A DNA stretch of 64,000 bases, from NCBI GenBank assembly GCA_036378175.1, contig DASUWY010000034.1:62001-126000 (forward strand). Direction: 5' to 3'. Under the pieces are notes generated by a model. The model was given only the letters and a program-made list of their open reading frames with translations, was not told where the DNA came from and searched no databases. Numbering within the stretch: position 1 is the stretch's first letter; each line of letters opens with the position of its first letter. This DNA is from Thermoleophilaceae bacterium. GTDB lineage: Bacteria > Actinomycetota > Thermoleophilia > Solirubrobacterales > Thermoleophilaceae. Shown one piece after another: positions 32,280 to 44,225 of the stretch. The position numbers were made by a program, and so were the translations under genes.

Positions 32280-32380
32280 CGACCGGACCTACTGACAGAA
32301 TCAACAAGCTCGTCATCAGGACTTCAGACCCGAACTTCCACTCCCAGCGCGGATCGCGGCCACCCATCCACATCTCCACA
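32227..32380 (+). promoter_or_regulatory. DnaA-box-like cluster, possible origin element
   Basis: Three near-consensus boxes lie on the same strand: TTGTTCACA (32227-32235, in the dnaA 3' end), CCATCCACA (32364-32372) and a weaker ATCTCCACA (32372-32380). The last two are in the 127-bp dnaA-dnaN gap. High-GC actinobacterial origins usually hold many more boxes, so this may be only part of oriC, or an autoregulatory site. Confidence 0.35.
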
Positions 32381-32406
32381 ACCCCTACTGTCACAACTCT
32401 TCCTAG

Positions 32407-33519
32407 ATGAAATTTTCCGTCTCACGTGACCAGTTCTTGAGTCAGCTCGGCATCGCCGTTCGCGGCGTCTCCACGCGCAGCGCCATCCAGACGCTCGCCG
32501 GCGTGATGATCCGCGCGGAGGGCGGCAGCTTGGAGCTCCAGGCCACCGACATGGAGCTCGGCATCCGGGTCCGCGTCGAGACCGCTCCCGAGCGAGATGG
32601 CGCTGTGGTCCTGCCCGGCCGGTTGCTCCTCGACGTCGTGCGGTCGTTGCCCCAGGACGACCTGTCGCTCGAGCACCGTACGTCCGAGCAGGACGTGGAA
32701 GTGGTGTCCGGCCCAGCCAAGTTCCACCTGCGCACCCTTCCGCTGGACGACTTCCCGAAGCTGCCGGAGGCGGGCGGCGCTGCCGCGATGCACGTGCCGG
32801 CAGGGGCCTTCGTCGAAACCATCGGGCGGGTGGCACGCTCAGCCTCGCGCGACGAGACGAGGCCGCACCTCACGGGGGTGCTCGTGTCGGCCTCGGGGCA
32901 GGAACTGCGAATGGTCGCCACGGACTCCTATCGCCTGAGCGTGAAGGAGACGACGCTCGAGAAGCCCGTCGATGGCTCGCTCGAGGCAAACGTTCCGGCC
33001 CGAACCTTGCAGGAGCTCTCGCGCGTGGCCTCGGCGGGTGGGGCGGAGGAGATCGAGATCGCGGCGCTCGAGAACCAGGTGATCTTCAACCTCGGCGACG
33101 TCGTGATCTCGTCTCGGCTAGTGGAGGGTCGCTTCCCGAACTACCGCCAGCTCCTACCCGAGTCATACGAGCACGAGCTGAACGTGAACGGGCCCGAGCT
33201 CCTCGACGTCGTGCGGCGCATCAGCCTGCTCGCCCAGAAGAACGCGCCGCTCCGGATGTCGTTCAGCGAGGGTGCGGTCGAGGTGTCGGCACAGACGCCG
33301 GACGTGGGCGAGGCGAGCGAATCGCTGCCCGTGCCGTTCAAGGGGGAGCCGCTCGAGATCGGCTTCAACCCGGAGTTCTTCCGCGATGGCCTGGAGAGCG
33401 CCGAGTCATCGGAGGTGGTGCTCAAGCTGATCAGCCCGCTGCGGCCGGGGCTGATCGAGTCGGGTGGGGAGGACGGCGGCTTCATCTACCTGGTCATGCC
33501 GATCAGGCTGAACGTGTAG
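32407..33519 (+). CDS. dnaN: DNA polymerase III beta subunit (sliding clamp)
   Basis: The 370-residue protein has three clamp domains in order: KFSVSRDQFLSQLGIAVRGVSTRSAIQTLAGVMIRAEGG (I), FVETIGRVARSASRDETRPHLTGVLVSASGQELRMVATDSYRLS (II) and VVISSRLVEGRFPNYRQLLPE onward (III). The final YLVMPIRLNV is the usual C-terminus that contacts clamp-binding motifs. It tethers Pol III to DNA. It sits between dnaA and recF, with only 9 bp to recF, so the two are co-transcribed. Confidence 0.97.
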   Translation: MKFSVSRDQFLSQLGIAVRGVSTRSAIQTLAGVMIRAEGGSLELQATDMELGIRVRVETAPERDGAVVLPGRLLLDVVRSLPQDDLSLEHRTSEQDVEVVSGPAKFHLRTLPLDDFPKLPEAGGAAAMHVPAGAFVETIGRVARSASRDETRPHLTGVLVSASGQELRMVATDSYRLSVKETTLEKPVDGSLEANVPARTLQELSRVASAGGAEEIEIAALENQVIFNLGDVVISSRLVEGRFPNYRQLLPESYEHELNVNGPELLDVVRRISLLAQKNAPLRMSFSEGAVEVSAQTPDVGEASESLPVPFKGEPLEIGFNPEFFRDGLESAESSEVVLKLISPLRPGLIESGGEDGGFIYLVMPIRLNV

Positions 33520-33528
33520 TAGAGCCTC

Positions 33529-34629
33529 ATGGTGCGGGTCACGCGCCTGGAGCTCCGGAACTTCCGCAACTACGAGCGGGCGGAGGTCGCGCTGGCGCCT
33601 GGCCTGACCGTGATCTGCGGGCCCAACGGCGCCGGCAAGACCAATCTTCTCGAGGCTCTCTACTTCGGCTGTACGGGCCGCTCGTGCCGGACATCGAATG
33701 AGCGCGAGCTGGTCCGCTTCGGCGAGAAGGTCACGCGCGTGTCCGTGGGCGTGGAGGCCGAGGACGGGGCGCACCGGCTCGACGTGGGCTTCGAGCCTGG
33801 CGAGGCGAAGCGCTTCCGGATCGACGACGCTCCGGTCGATCGGCTTACGTCCGCGGAGGTGCGGCCGCTCGTGGGCGTGTTCATGCCCGATCGCCTCGAC
33901 CTGGTGAAGGGAGCTCCGGCGCTGCGGCGAGCGCACCTGGACCAGGTGGTTGCGGCGCTGTGGCCCGCCCGCGCCACGGCACGGGCCGAGTACTCACGCG
34001 CGCTCGCGCAGCGCAACGCGCTGATTGCGCGGATCCGAGCCGGCTCCGCTCGGCGGGACTTGCTCGACCCCTGGGACAGCGAGCTGGCGCGCCACGGCGC
34101 CGCGCTGATGGACGCGCGGAGGGCGGCGGTGGAGAAGCTGCAGGAGCCGTTCGCACTTCTCGCCGGCGAGCTGGGCTTGCCGGGCGACTGCGGCGTGGAG
34201 TACCGGCCGAGGTCGCGGGCTTCGGATCCGGAGGGCCTCAGGGCCGAGCTCTCCGAGCGACGGGATGAGGATCTCACGCGCGGGTTCACGGCCCATGGCC
34301 CGCATCGCGACGACATCGCGCTCGTCCGCGACCGGCGCGCGCTGCGCTCCTACGGCTCGCAGGGGCAGCAGCGCGTGGGCCTGCTCGCGCTCCTGTTCGC
34401 TGAGCGGGACGTCCTGGGCGCCACCGGCCGCCCGCCCTTGATGCTCCTCGACGACGTGATGTCCGAGCTGGACGCCTCGCGGCGCGAGCGGCTGGTCGAG
34501 CTCGTCCGCTCCGGCGGCCAAGCGGTGGTGTCGGCGACCGAGGCTGAGCACGTGCCCGGCGCCCGCGAGGCCGACGTGGAGCTCCTCTTCGTGACGGAGG
34601 GCGCGGTGGCGGTGGAGGCGGCGCTGTGA
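33529..34629 (+). CDS. recF: DNA replication and repair protein RecF
   Basis: The 366-residue SMC-like ATPase has Walker A GPNGAGKTNLLEAL (about 28-41), the RecF signature GRSCRTSNERELVRFG, an ABC-like signature in LRSYGSQGQQRVGLLALLFAE, and Walker B/D-loop LMLLDDVMSELDASRRERL. It loads RecA at gaps with RecOR. The final stop overlaps the GTG of the next gene by 4 nt. The length and motif order are normal. Confidence 0.96.
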   Translation: MVRVTRLELRNFRNYERAEVALAPGLTVICGPNGAGKTNLLEALYFGCTGRSCRTSNERELVRFGEKVTRVSVGVEAEDGAHRLDVGFEPGEAKRFRIDDAPVDRLTSAEVRPLVGVFMPDRLDLVKGAPALRRAHLDQVVAALWPARATARAEYSRALAQRNALIARIRAGSARRDLLDPWDSELARHGAALMDARRAAVEKLQEPFALLAGELGLPGDCGVEYRPRSRASDPEGLRAELSERRDEDLTRGFTAHGPHRDDIALVRDRRALRSYGSQGQQRVGLLALLFAERDVLGATGRPPLMLLDDVMSELDASRRERLVELVRSGGQAVVSATEAEHVPGAREADVELLFVTEGAVAVEAAL

Positions 34630-34934
34630 GCTACAGGGAGCCGCGAACTCTCGCCGACGCCCTTGCCCGCGTGGTCGAACGGGCAGCGCCGGCCACCACG
34701 ATCGCCCGGATCCAGGGGTCCTGGGAGGGCGTGGCGGGCCCGGTGATCGCGGCCGAGGCGGAGCCCGTTTCGGAGCGCGACGGGGTGGTCACGGTCGCCT
34801 GCCGATCGGCCGTTTGGGCGAACGAGCTCGAGCTGCTCGCGCCAGGCCTCGTGGAGGGTTTGAACGAGGCGCTTGGAGGCCCCGCAGTCGGCGCTCTCAG
34901 GTTCGTGATTGGCCCACCCGGACGCGCTGGATAA
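34626..34934 (+). CDS. DUF721/DciA-like replicative helicase loader
   Basis: The 102-residue protein fits the DUF721 family: TLADALARVVERAAP, IARIQGSWEGVAGPVIAAEAEPVSERDGVVTVACRSAVWANELELLAPGLVEGLNEALGG. DciA members help load DnaB in bacteria lacking DnaC/DnaI; the KH-like fold is suggested by the W-x-x-V-x-G-x-x-I-A pattern. It starts with GTG overlapping recF (GTGA). Position between recF and gyrB is conserved in actinobacteria. The 180-bp gap to gyrB that follows is relatively AT-rich (TTTAG/CTAAA hairpin at about 34991). Confidence 0.85.
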   Translation: MSYREPRTLADALARVVERAAPATTIARIQGSWEGVAGPVIAAEAEPVSERDGVVTVACRSAVWANELELLAPGLVEGLNEALGGPAVGALRFVIGPPGRAG

Positions 34935-35039
34935 CCGATGTCAACAACTCCCCTGCAAACGTACCCATTTTTTCGCGATTTGCGGGCATTTTAGTCACCT
35001 AAATGACGCTTCCTGACCGTCCTCTTTGCTACCCTCTGA

Positions 35040-37535
<2,496 letters not shown>

Positions 37536-37540
37536 GCCTC

Positions 37541-40150
<2,610 letters not shown>

Positions 40151-40307
40151 GCGCCGCAGCGGCCAATCCTTCGGCGCCCGCTACGCCGATTTGTGGAACT
40201 TGCGGGGACGTTGCGGTCGTCAAGCGGACCGCTTCTGGTTGACCCCTGTTTCTCCGCTTGCTCGTCTGCTTTCATAAGGACTACCAGGGAAAGGAGGTGG
40301 TCCTAAC

Positions 40308-40352
40308 TTGAGTGACAGTTTTTTCGGGACCCTGGAGGTGTCCGGCCGTTAG
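40308..40352 (+). CDS. Possible 14-residue peptide ORF inside the structured RNA
   Basis: TTG at 40308 opens a 14-codon frame (SDSFFGTLEVSGR after the start) ending in TAG. The upstream AAAGGAGGTGGTCC is almost fully complementary to the 16S rRNA 3' end (one G-U), ending 10 nt after GGAGG, a slightly long but workable spacing. The stop codon lies in the loop region of a hairpin (40341-40357), so translation would alter folding of that element. The heptamer T TTT TTC is in register for a -1 slip, which would give a roughly 20-residue product ending at TAA (40370). It could be a regulatory leader peptide; it may also be untranslated. Confidence 0.35.
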   Translation: MSDSFFGTLEVSGR

Positions 40353-40470
40353 CCGGAGCTGAAGCGGACTAACGGAGTCCATCCAGGGCACCGTCGGATG
40401 GCGTAGGTGGGGGCTGGTCCCGCCCACCCAACCTGATCAGGTTGAGGACCGCCGCCGGAAGTTCAGCGAA

Positions 40471-40507
40471 ACGAGAGGGGGGCGCTTCGGCGCCCCTCAC
40501 TCGTTTT
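40471..40507 (+). terminator. Intrinsic terminator closing the gyrA-downstream region
   Basis: ACGAG...GGGGCGC-TTCG-GCGCCCC...CTCGT forms a long stem with a UUCG tetraloop and ends in TTTT (40504-40507). It ends 9 bp before the stop of the convergent oxidoreductase gene and, because the flanks also read AAAACGAG on the other strand, may serve both directions. Confidence 0.8.
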
Positions 40508-40516
40508 CGGCCGAGG

Positions 40517-41632
40517 TCAGGTGGTCTGGGCCGGCTCGCCGGTCTCTTTGAGCCCGATCTCGGCGCAGGCTGCCTCGAGCGGGCGCAGGCCGAAGGCCTC
40601 CACGGGACCGAGGGAACCGGCGCCCTCCACGCCCTCCTCGGCCGCCTGTACGGCACCCCAGGCGAGGATCTCGCCGGTGAAGGTGTAGCCGTTCGGGCCG
40701 CGGAGCTCCACGCGCTCGATCACCGAGCCGGCCGAGTCCTCCACCTCGGCCACCACGAGGGAGCCACTCTTGGCACGCGCCTCCGGTCCGGGTCCGCCGG
40801 TGGATCCCTTCACGAAGCGCTCGGCGAGCCGTTGCGAGCCTGCCGTGACCCCGGGAATCGCGGATAGCGCTGACATGCCCTGCATCACGCGTGAGGCGGG
40901 GCCGAACCAGCCGAGGTACACGTCCACCTCCCGTAGCGACGGGTAGATGCGAGGCAGCGAGAGATGCTCCGAGCAGCCGATCGAGATCCCGCTCAGCTGC
41001 TTGCCGCCGGTGCTGAAGGCCCGCACGCGCTTGGCCGAGCGCTCGGTGACCACCCGGCCGTTCTCGAAGCGGAATGCCGGGGCCATCATCACGCCCGCCA
41101 CCGAGGAGGCGGTGCCGCCGCTCATGGCCTCCCTGGGGCTGCCCCCGCCGGTGAGGAAGTAGCCCACCGACACCTTCGCGCCTCGCTCACCCGCCCGCTC
41201 GAGCGCGATAGCCGCCGCGAGGTTGCCCGGCACGAAGTCGTATCCGAATGCGGTGATGAGCGTGGCCCCGCGGGCGCGAGCGGGCGCGTCGCGCTGCTCG
41301 AACACCTGGCGGATGAACGGCGGCTCGCCCGTGGAGTCGAGGTACACCGCGCCGGCATCCACCGCCACGCCAACCGCGGTCGATCCCCAGCGGAGGAACG
41401 GACCGACCGTGCTCACGAGCACGGTGTACTCGTCCACGAGCTCGCGCAGCGTGTCGGGCCGGGTCACGTCGGCCACCGCGCTCTCAAGGCCGCCGAGCTC
41501 CTCCGCCATCTGCTTGACGGCGTTCTCGTTGCGCGCCGCGAGCAGCGGATGGGCGCCCCGCTTGGCAAGTGCGTCGGCCACCAGCCGGCCCGTGTAGCCG
41601 GTGGCCCCGAAGAGAACAATCGGTCGCGCCAT
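40517..41632 (-). CDS. Saccharopine-dehydrogenase-like NAD(P)-binding oxidoreductase
   Basis: The 371-residue protein starts with a Rossmann motif (PIVLFGATGYTGRLVADALAKRG), then HPLLAARNENAVKQMAEELGG, VLVSTVGPFLRWGSTAVGVAVDAGAVYLDSTGEPPFIRQVFE and AFGYDFVPGNLAAAIAL. This is the saccharopine dehydrogenase/trans-acting enoyl reductase family, including mycobacterial proteins of lipid metabolism. The substrate is unknown. The middle region (PREAMSGGTASSVAGVMMAPAFR) matches the family. It lies immediately downstream of the DMT transporter gene on the same strand (9 bp), possibly an operon. Confidence 0.85.
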   Translation of the reverse strand: MARPIVLFGATGYTGRLVADALAKRGAHPLLAARNENAVKQMAEELGGLESAVADVTRPDTLRELVDEYTVLVSTVGPFLRWGSTAVGVAVDAGAVYLDSTGEPPFIRQVFEQRDAPARARGATLITAFGYDFVPGNLAAAIALERAGERGAKVSVGYFLTGGGSPREAMSGGTASSVAGVMMAPAFRFENGRVVTERSAKRVRAFSTGGKQLSGISIGCSEHLSLPRIYPSLREVDVYLGWFGPASRVMQGMSALSAIPGVTAGSQRLAERFVKGSTGGPGPEARAKSGSLVVAEVEDSAGSVIERVELRGPNGYTFTGEILAWGAVQAAEEGVEGAGSLGPVEAFGLRPLEAACAEIGLKETGEPAQTT

Positions 41633-41641
41633 GCCCGCAAG

Positions 41642-42505
41642 CTAGCGAGCTTGAGCCTCCCTGTGCAACGCCACCCCCCCGACGACCAGCGCCACCCCCA
41701 CCGCTTCGGCCGTCCGCGGCACCTGCGCGAGCACAACCAGGCCGATCACCACCGCCATCGCAGGGAGCAGCGACACCATCAGCGCGTACGTGGGCCGAGC
41801 GAGCCGTGCAAGCGCGAGCTGATCGGTGACGTACGGAATGACGGACGACGACACACCCACGCCCACACCGGCCAGCAGCGCCTCAGGGTGACCGAAAGCG
41901 GGCGCCGCGGCCCAACCGCCGAGTGGCGTGACAGCGACGGCCGCAACGAGCATCGCGGCGCCGAGACCGTCCACGCCGCCCACCGCAGGGTCCTTCGCCG
42001 CCCGATCGGCAAGCACGATGTAAGCGGCAAACAGGGCCGCGTTCGCGAACGCAAGCGCCAGCCCGAGCGGCTGCGCCTGCAGCTGCACGTGCGTGACCAG
42101 ATACACGCCGGTCACCGCGAGCGCGAGCGCGCCCAGGTTCCGCAGCGTTCGCACACCCGCCGCAGCCAGCGCAATCACCGGCAGGAATTCGATCGCGGCC
42201 ACCGTGCCGAGCGGCAGCCGGTCGATCGCGAGGTAGAAGCAGCAGTTCATCAGCGCGAGCACCATCCCCCAAGCGAGAAGAGTCCGCAGGCTCGCGCGGC
42301 GGACACCTCGCCACGGCTTGCGCCAGACGGCGAACACGAGCGCCGCCGAGGCGATCCGCAGCCAGGCCACGCCGAGCACGTCAACGCGTGCGAACAGCAG
42401 AACCGCGAAGGCGGGGCCCAGGTAGTGAAAGGTCGCGCTGACCACGAAGTAGGCGTGCGGTGGCAGTTCAACCCGACGCCTGACGGGAAGGGAAACAGCG
42501 TTCAC
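41642..42505 (-). CDS. EamA/DMT-family transporter (RhtA-like)
   Basis: The 287-residue protein has ten hydrophobic segments in two EamA repeats (FVVSATFHYLGPAFAVLLF... and GVGVGVSSSVIPYVTDQLALARLARPTYALMVSLLPAMAVVIGLVVL), as in RhtA-type amino-acid and homoserine exporters. Starts at ATG 42547 or GTG 42505 are possible; I chose GTG because the longer form begins with a charged, non-family extension. The gene is divergent from an Lrp/AsnC regulator 50 bp away, a common layout for amino-acid efflux pumps controlled by the Lrp protein. The actual substrate is inferred, not shown. Confidence 0.8.
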   Translation of the reverse strand: MNAVSLPVRRRVELPPHAYFVVSATFHYLGPAFAVLLFARVDVLGVAWLRIASAALVFAVWRKPWRGVRRASLRTLLAWGMVLALMNCCFYLAIDRLPLGTVAAIEFLPVIALAAAGVRTLRNLGALALAVTGVYLVTHVQLQAQPLGLALAFANAALFAAYIVLADRAAKDPAVGGVDGLGAAMLVAAVAVTPLGGWAAAPAFGHPEALLAGVGVGVSSSVIPYVTDQLALARLARPTYALMVSLLPAMAVVIGLVVLAQVPRTAEAVGVALVVGGVALHREAQAR

Positions 42506-42555
42506 ATGGGCAGTGTTCCGCGGCCGGGCTCCGGAATCCATGCGCAAACGCAGGT

Positions 42556-43026
42556 ATGCTGGAGCCGATGCCTTCGAATCAAAACCTCGACCACACCGAC
42601 CGAAAGCTCCTCCAAGAGCTCCAGCAGGACGCGCGCGTGAGCCTGGCGGAGCTGGGGCGCCGGGTGCGGATGTCGGCTCCCGCGGTGGCGGACCGGATCA
42701 GGCGGCTCGAGGAAGACGGCGTGATCAGGGGCTACCACGCGGATGTGGATCCCCGCGCGATCGGTTACGACCTCGGCGCCGTAATTCGCGTCCGTCCCCA
42801 CGCGCGGCAGATCCCCAAGGTGGCGCAGATCGCACGCGACACACCCGAGGTGGTGGAGTGCGAGCGCATCACCGGCGACGACTGCTTCTTCATGAAACTG
42901 CACGTCCGCGACGTGGAGCACCTCGAGGAGGTACTCGACCGCTTCACGCCCTTCGGGCAGACGACCACCTCGATAGTGCAGTCGGCCCCCGTGCCGGCGC
43001 GTGGGATCGCGCTAAGCGGCGACTAG
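42556..43026 (+). CDS. Lrp/AsnC-family transcriptional regulator
   Basis: The 156-residue protein has an N-terminal winged HTH (about 14-62; LDHTDRKLLQELQQDARVSLAELGRRVRMSAPAVADRIRRLEEDGVIRGYHADVDPRAIGYDL) and a C-terminal RAM effector domain (about 75-150; VVECERITGDDCFFMKLHVRDVEHLEEVLDRFTPFGQTTTSIV). It would bind an amino acid and control the divergent DMT exporter. The start at ATG 42556 is tentative; a second ATG four codons on is also possible. The end overlaps the convergent HNH gene by 15 bp. Confidence 0.92.
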   Translation: MLEPMPSNQNLDHTDRKLLQELQQDARVSLAELGRRVRMSAPAVADRIRRLEEDGVIRGYHADVDPRAIGYDLGAVIRVRPHARQIPKVAQIARDTPEVVECERITGDDCFFMKLHVRDVEHLEEVLDRFTPFGQTTTSIVQSAPVPARGIALSGD

Positions 43027-43623
43027 GTACTGCTGCCAGGCGTCAGGAATGCGCGTCATGGCGACGTGCACGAACAGCGTCGGGCTCGGCGGTCGCGGCG
43101 CGTGGCGCGGGTGCATGTTCGCCTGGCGCGGAAGGCGGTCGCCCTTCCGCCGGTTGCACGGCGCGCAGCACGTGACGATGTTGTCCCAGGAGGAGCTGCC
43201 GCCCTTTGAGCGCGGGATCACGTGATCGATCGTGAGCGTGCCGCGCTCGCTCCCGCAGTACTGACAGGTCCAGCCGTCGCGGGCGAAGATCGCCCGGCGC
43301 GTGATCTTCCGGCTGTGGGCGTCGCGCGGGATTCGCACGTACGTGACGAGCCGGATCACCATCGGGCGCGGCATGGTCAGGTTCTCGGCGTGGAGCGGCC
43401 AGTCCGACTGCTCGAGTACCTCGGCGCGCTGCTTGAGCACGAGCACCGCGGCGCGCCGAACCGTGCACACGTTGATCGGCTCGTACGACGCGTTCAGCAC
43501 CAGCACCCGGCCCAATGTGGCCCCACGCTGCTCCAGCCGGGCACCCGGCAGCGTGGGGACGGAAGCTGGCTGTTCGCCAGCCTCCTCTACGACCGCAGGT
43601 ACGGTGCTGCTCACCCTGGTCAC
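43012..43623 (-). CDS. HNH endonuclease-domain protein
   Basis: The 203-residue protein has a conserved N-terminal part (VLVLNASYEPINVCTVRRAAVLVLKQRAEVLEQSDWPL, MPRPMVIRLVTYVRIP) and an HNH nuclease domain: RDGWTCQYCGSERGTLTIDHVIPRSKGGSSSWDNIVTCCAPCNRRKGDRLP. The four zinc-binding cysteines (CQYC, CAPC) and catalytic DH are intact. The family is widespread in actinobacteria as a chromosomal single-copy gene whose role is unsettled; it is not tied to a mobile element here. GTG start. It overlaps the Lrp gene end to end. Confidence 0.88.
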   Translation of the reverse strand: MTRVSSTVPAVVEEAGEQPASVPTLPGARLEQRGATLGRVLVLNASYEPINVCTVRRAAVLVLKQRAEVLEQSDWPLHAENLTMPRPMVIRLVTYVRIPRDAHSRKITRRAIFARDGWTCQYCGSERGTLTIDHVIPRSKGGSSSWDNIVTCCAPCNRRKGDRLPRQANMHPRHAPRPPSPTLFVHVAMTRIPDAWQQYLVAA

Positions 43624-43672
43624 CCTGCGGCCAGTGTAGCGGCACCCCCTGCCGCAAATGCGCAGACTCCGC

Positions 43673-44188
43673 TCAGGAAGCCGGGTTGCCGGCGGGAGAG
43701 AGCGCGGCGTCGATCGCCTCGCGCTCCTCGGGGGACAGCTCGAGCTCCGACTCGCCGTTGTGCACGCGTTTGACGTACACGCGCGCCTGCTCGCGGTGCA
43801 GGATCGACGAGATCACCACGCCGGAGCGGTGGGAGTCGAGCAGCGCGTAGGAGCTGGATTGCTGGCCGGACATCTCGCCGTACGCGTCGTAGCGCACGAG
43901 CGAGGTGTACGCCAGGCAGCCGTCGATCCGTTGCTCGGCCGTGCCCACCCGCCGGTCGAGCGTGGCGAGCACCTCCTCGACCCAGTCGCGCAGATCCACG
44001 AACCCCGTCTCGAGCCGCTCCGCGTGCGTTACGAGGTCACGCTCGCCGTGGGCTCCGAGGACCACCTCCTGTGCGGCCCGCAGCCGGCGCAGCTTCACGG
44101 CCAGGACGATCGCGAAGAGGAGAGCCGCAACCGCCACGGCGGCGGCCGCCAGCGCGACGATCCCCTGGGTCGTGGTCAGGTCGTTCAC
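43673..44188 (-). CDS. DUF4446-family membrane-anchored protein
   Basis: The 171-residue protein has one N-terminal transmembrane segment (GIVALAAAAVAVAALLFAIVLAV), a helical region (VLGAHGERDLVTHAERLETGFVDLRDWVEEVLATLDRRVG) and a compact C-terminal domain (CLAYTSLVRYDAYGEMSGQQSSSYALLDSHRSGVVISSILHREQARVYVKRVHNGESELELSPEEREAI). The pattern YDAYGEMxGQQSSSxALLD is diagnostic for DUF4446, common in Firmicutes and Actinobacteria, sometimes near the chromosome origin. No function is established. It is 37 bp from the next leftward gene. Confidence 0.85.
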   Translation of the reverse strand: MNDLTTTQGIVALAAAAVAVAALLFAIVLAVKLRRLRAAQEVVLGAHGERDLVTHAERLETGFVDLRDWVEEVLATLDRRVGTAEQRIDGCLAYTSLVRYDAYGEMSGQQSSSYALLDSHRSGVVISSILHREQARVYVKRVHNGESELELSPEEREAIDAALSPAGNPAS

Positions 44189-44225
44189 CGGGCCAGCAGA
44201 GTAGCGCCAGCCTCAGCGGCCTTGG

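Larger units (their letters stand above)
40277..40507 (+). ncRNA. Candidate structured RNA downstream of gyrA (unclassified)
   Basis: Seen directly: a helix AGGACTACC (40277-40285) with GGTGGTCCT (40296-40304, one G-U) whose loop and 3' strand carry AAAGGAGG. Then CCCTGGA (40330-40336) pairs with TCCAGGG (40382-40388), enclosing two hairpins, TCCGGC-CGTTA-GCCGGA (40341-40357) and GGACT-AACGG-AGTCC (40366-40380). Next come GGTGGG/CCCACC (40406-40428), the palindrome CAACCTGATCAGGTTG (40429-40444) and a terminator (40471-40507). CCGTTAG (40346-40352) and CTAACGG (40369-40375) are exact complements, allowing a loop-loop contact or an alternative hairpin. I do not recognise a known RNA class. It may be a separate small RNA or the gyrA 3' region. 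The stretch 40151-40276 holds two lesser inverted repeats (GGCGCC, 40150-40178; GCGGTC/GACCGC, 40213-40232). Confidence 0.5.

Noticed and set aside
32419-32432. Third parS site at the dnaN start (TCACGTGA core)
   Set aside because: Only about 10 of 14 consensus positions match, and the flanking arms do not pair.
40429-40444. AACCTGATCAGG resembling the conserved TPP riboswitch segment
   Set aside because: The required CTGAGA and the second conserved half are missing, the match is part of a perfect palindrome, and no thiamine gene follows.
40277-40507. tmRNA or SRP RNA for the gyrA-downstream structure
   Set aside because: There is no tRNA-like end or tag reading frame ending in LAA, and no SRP GGUCAGG..GGAAGGxAGCAGCC core.
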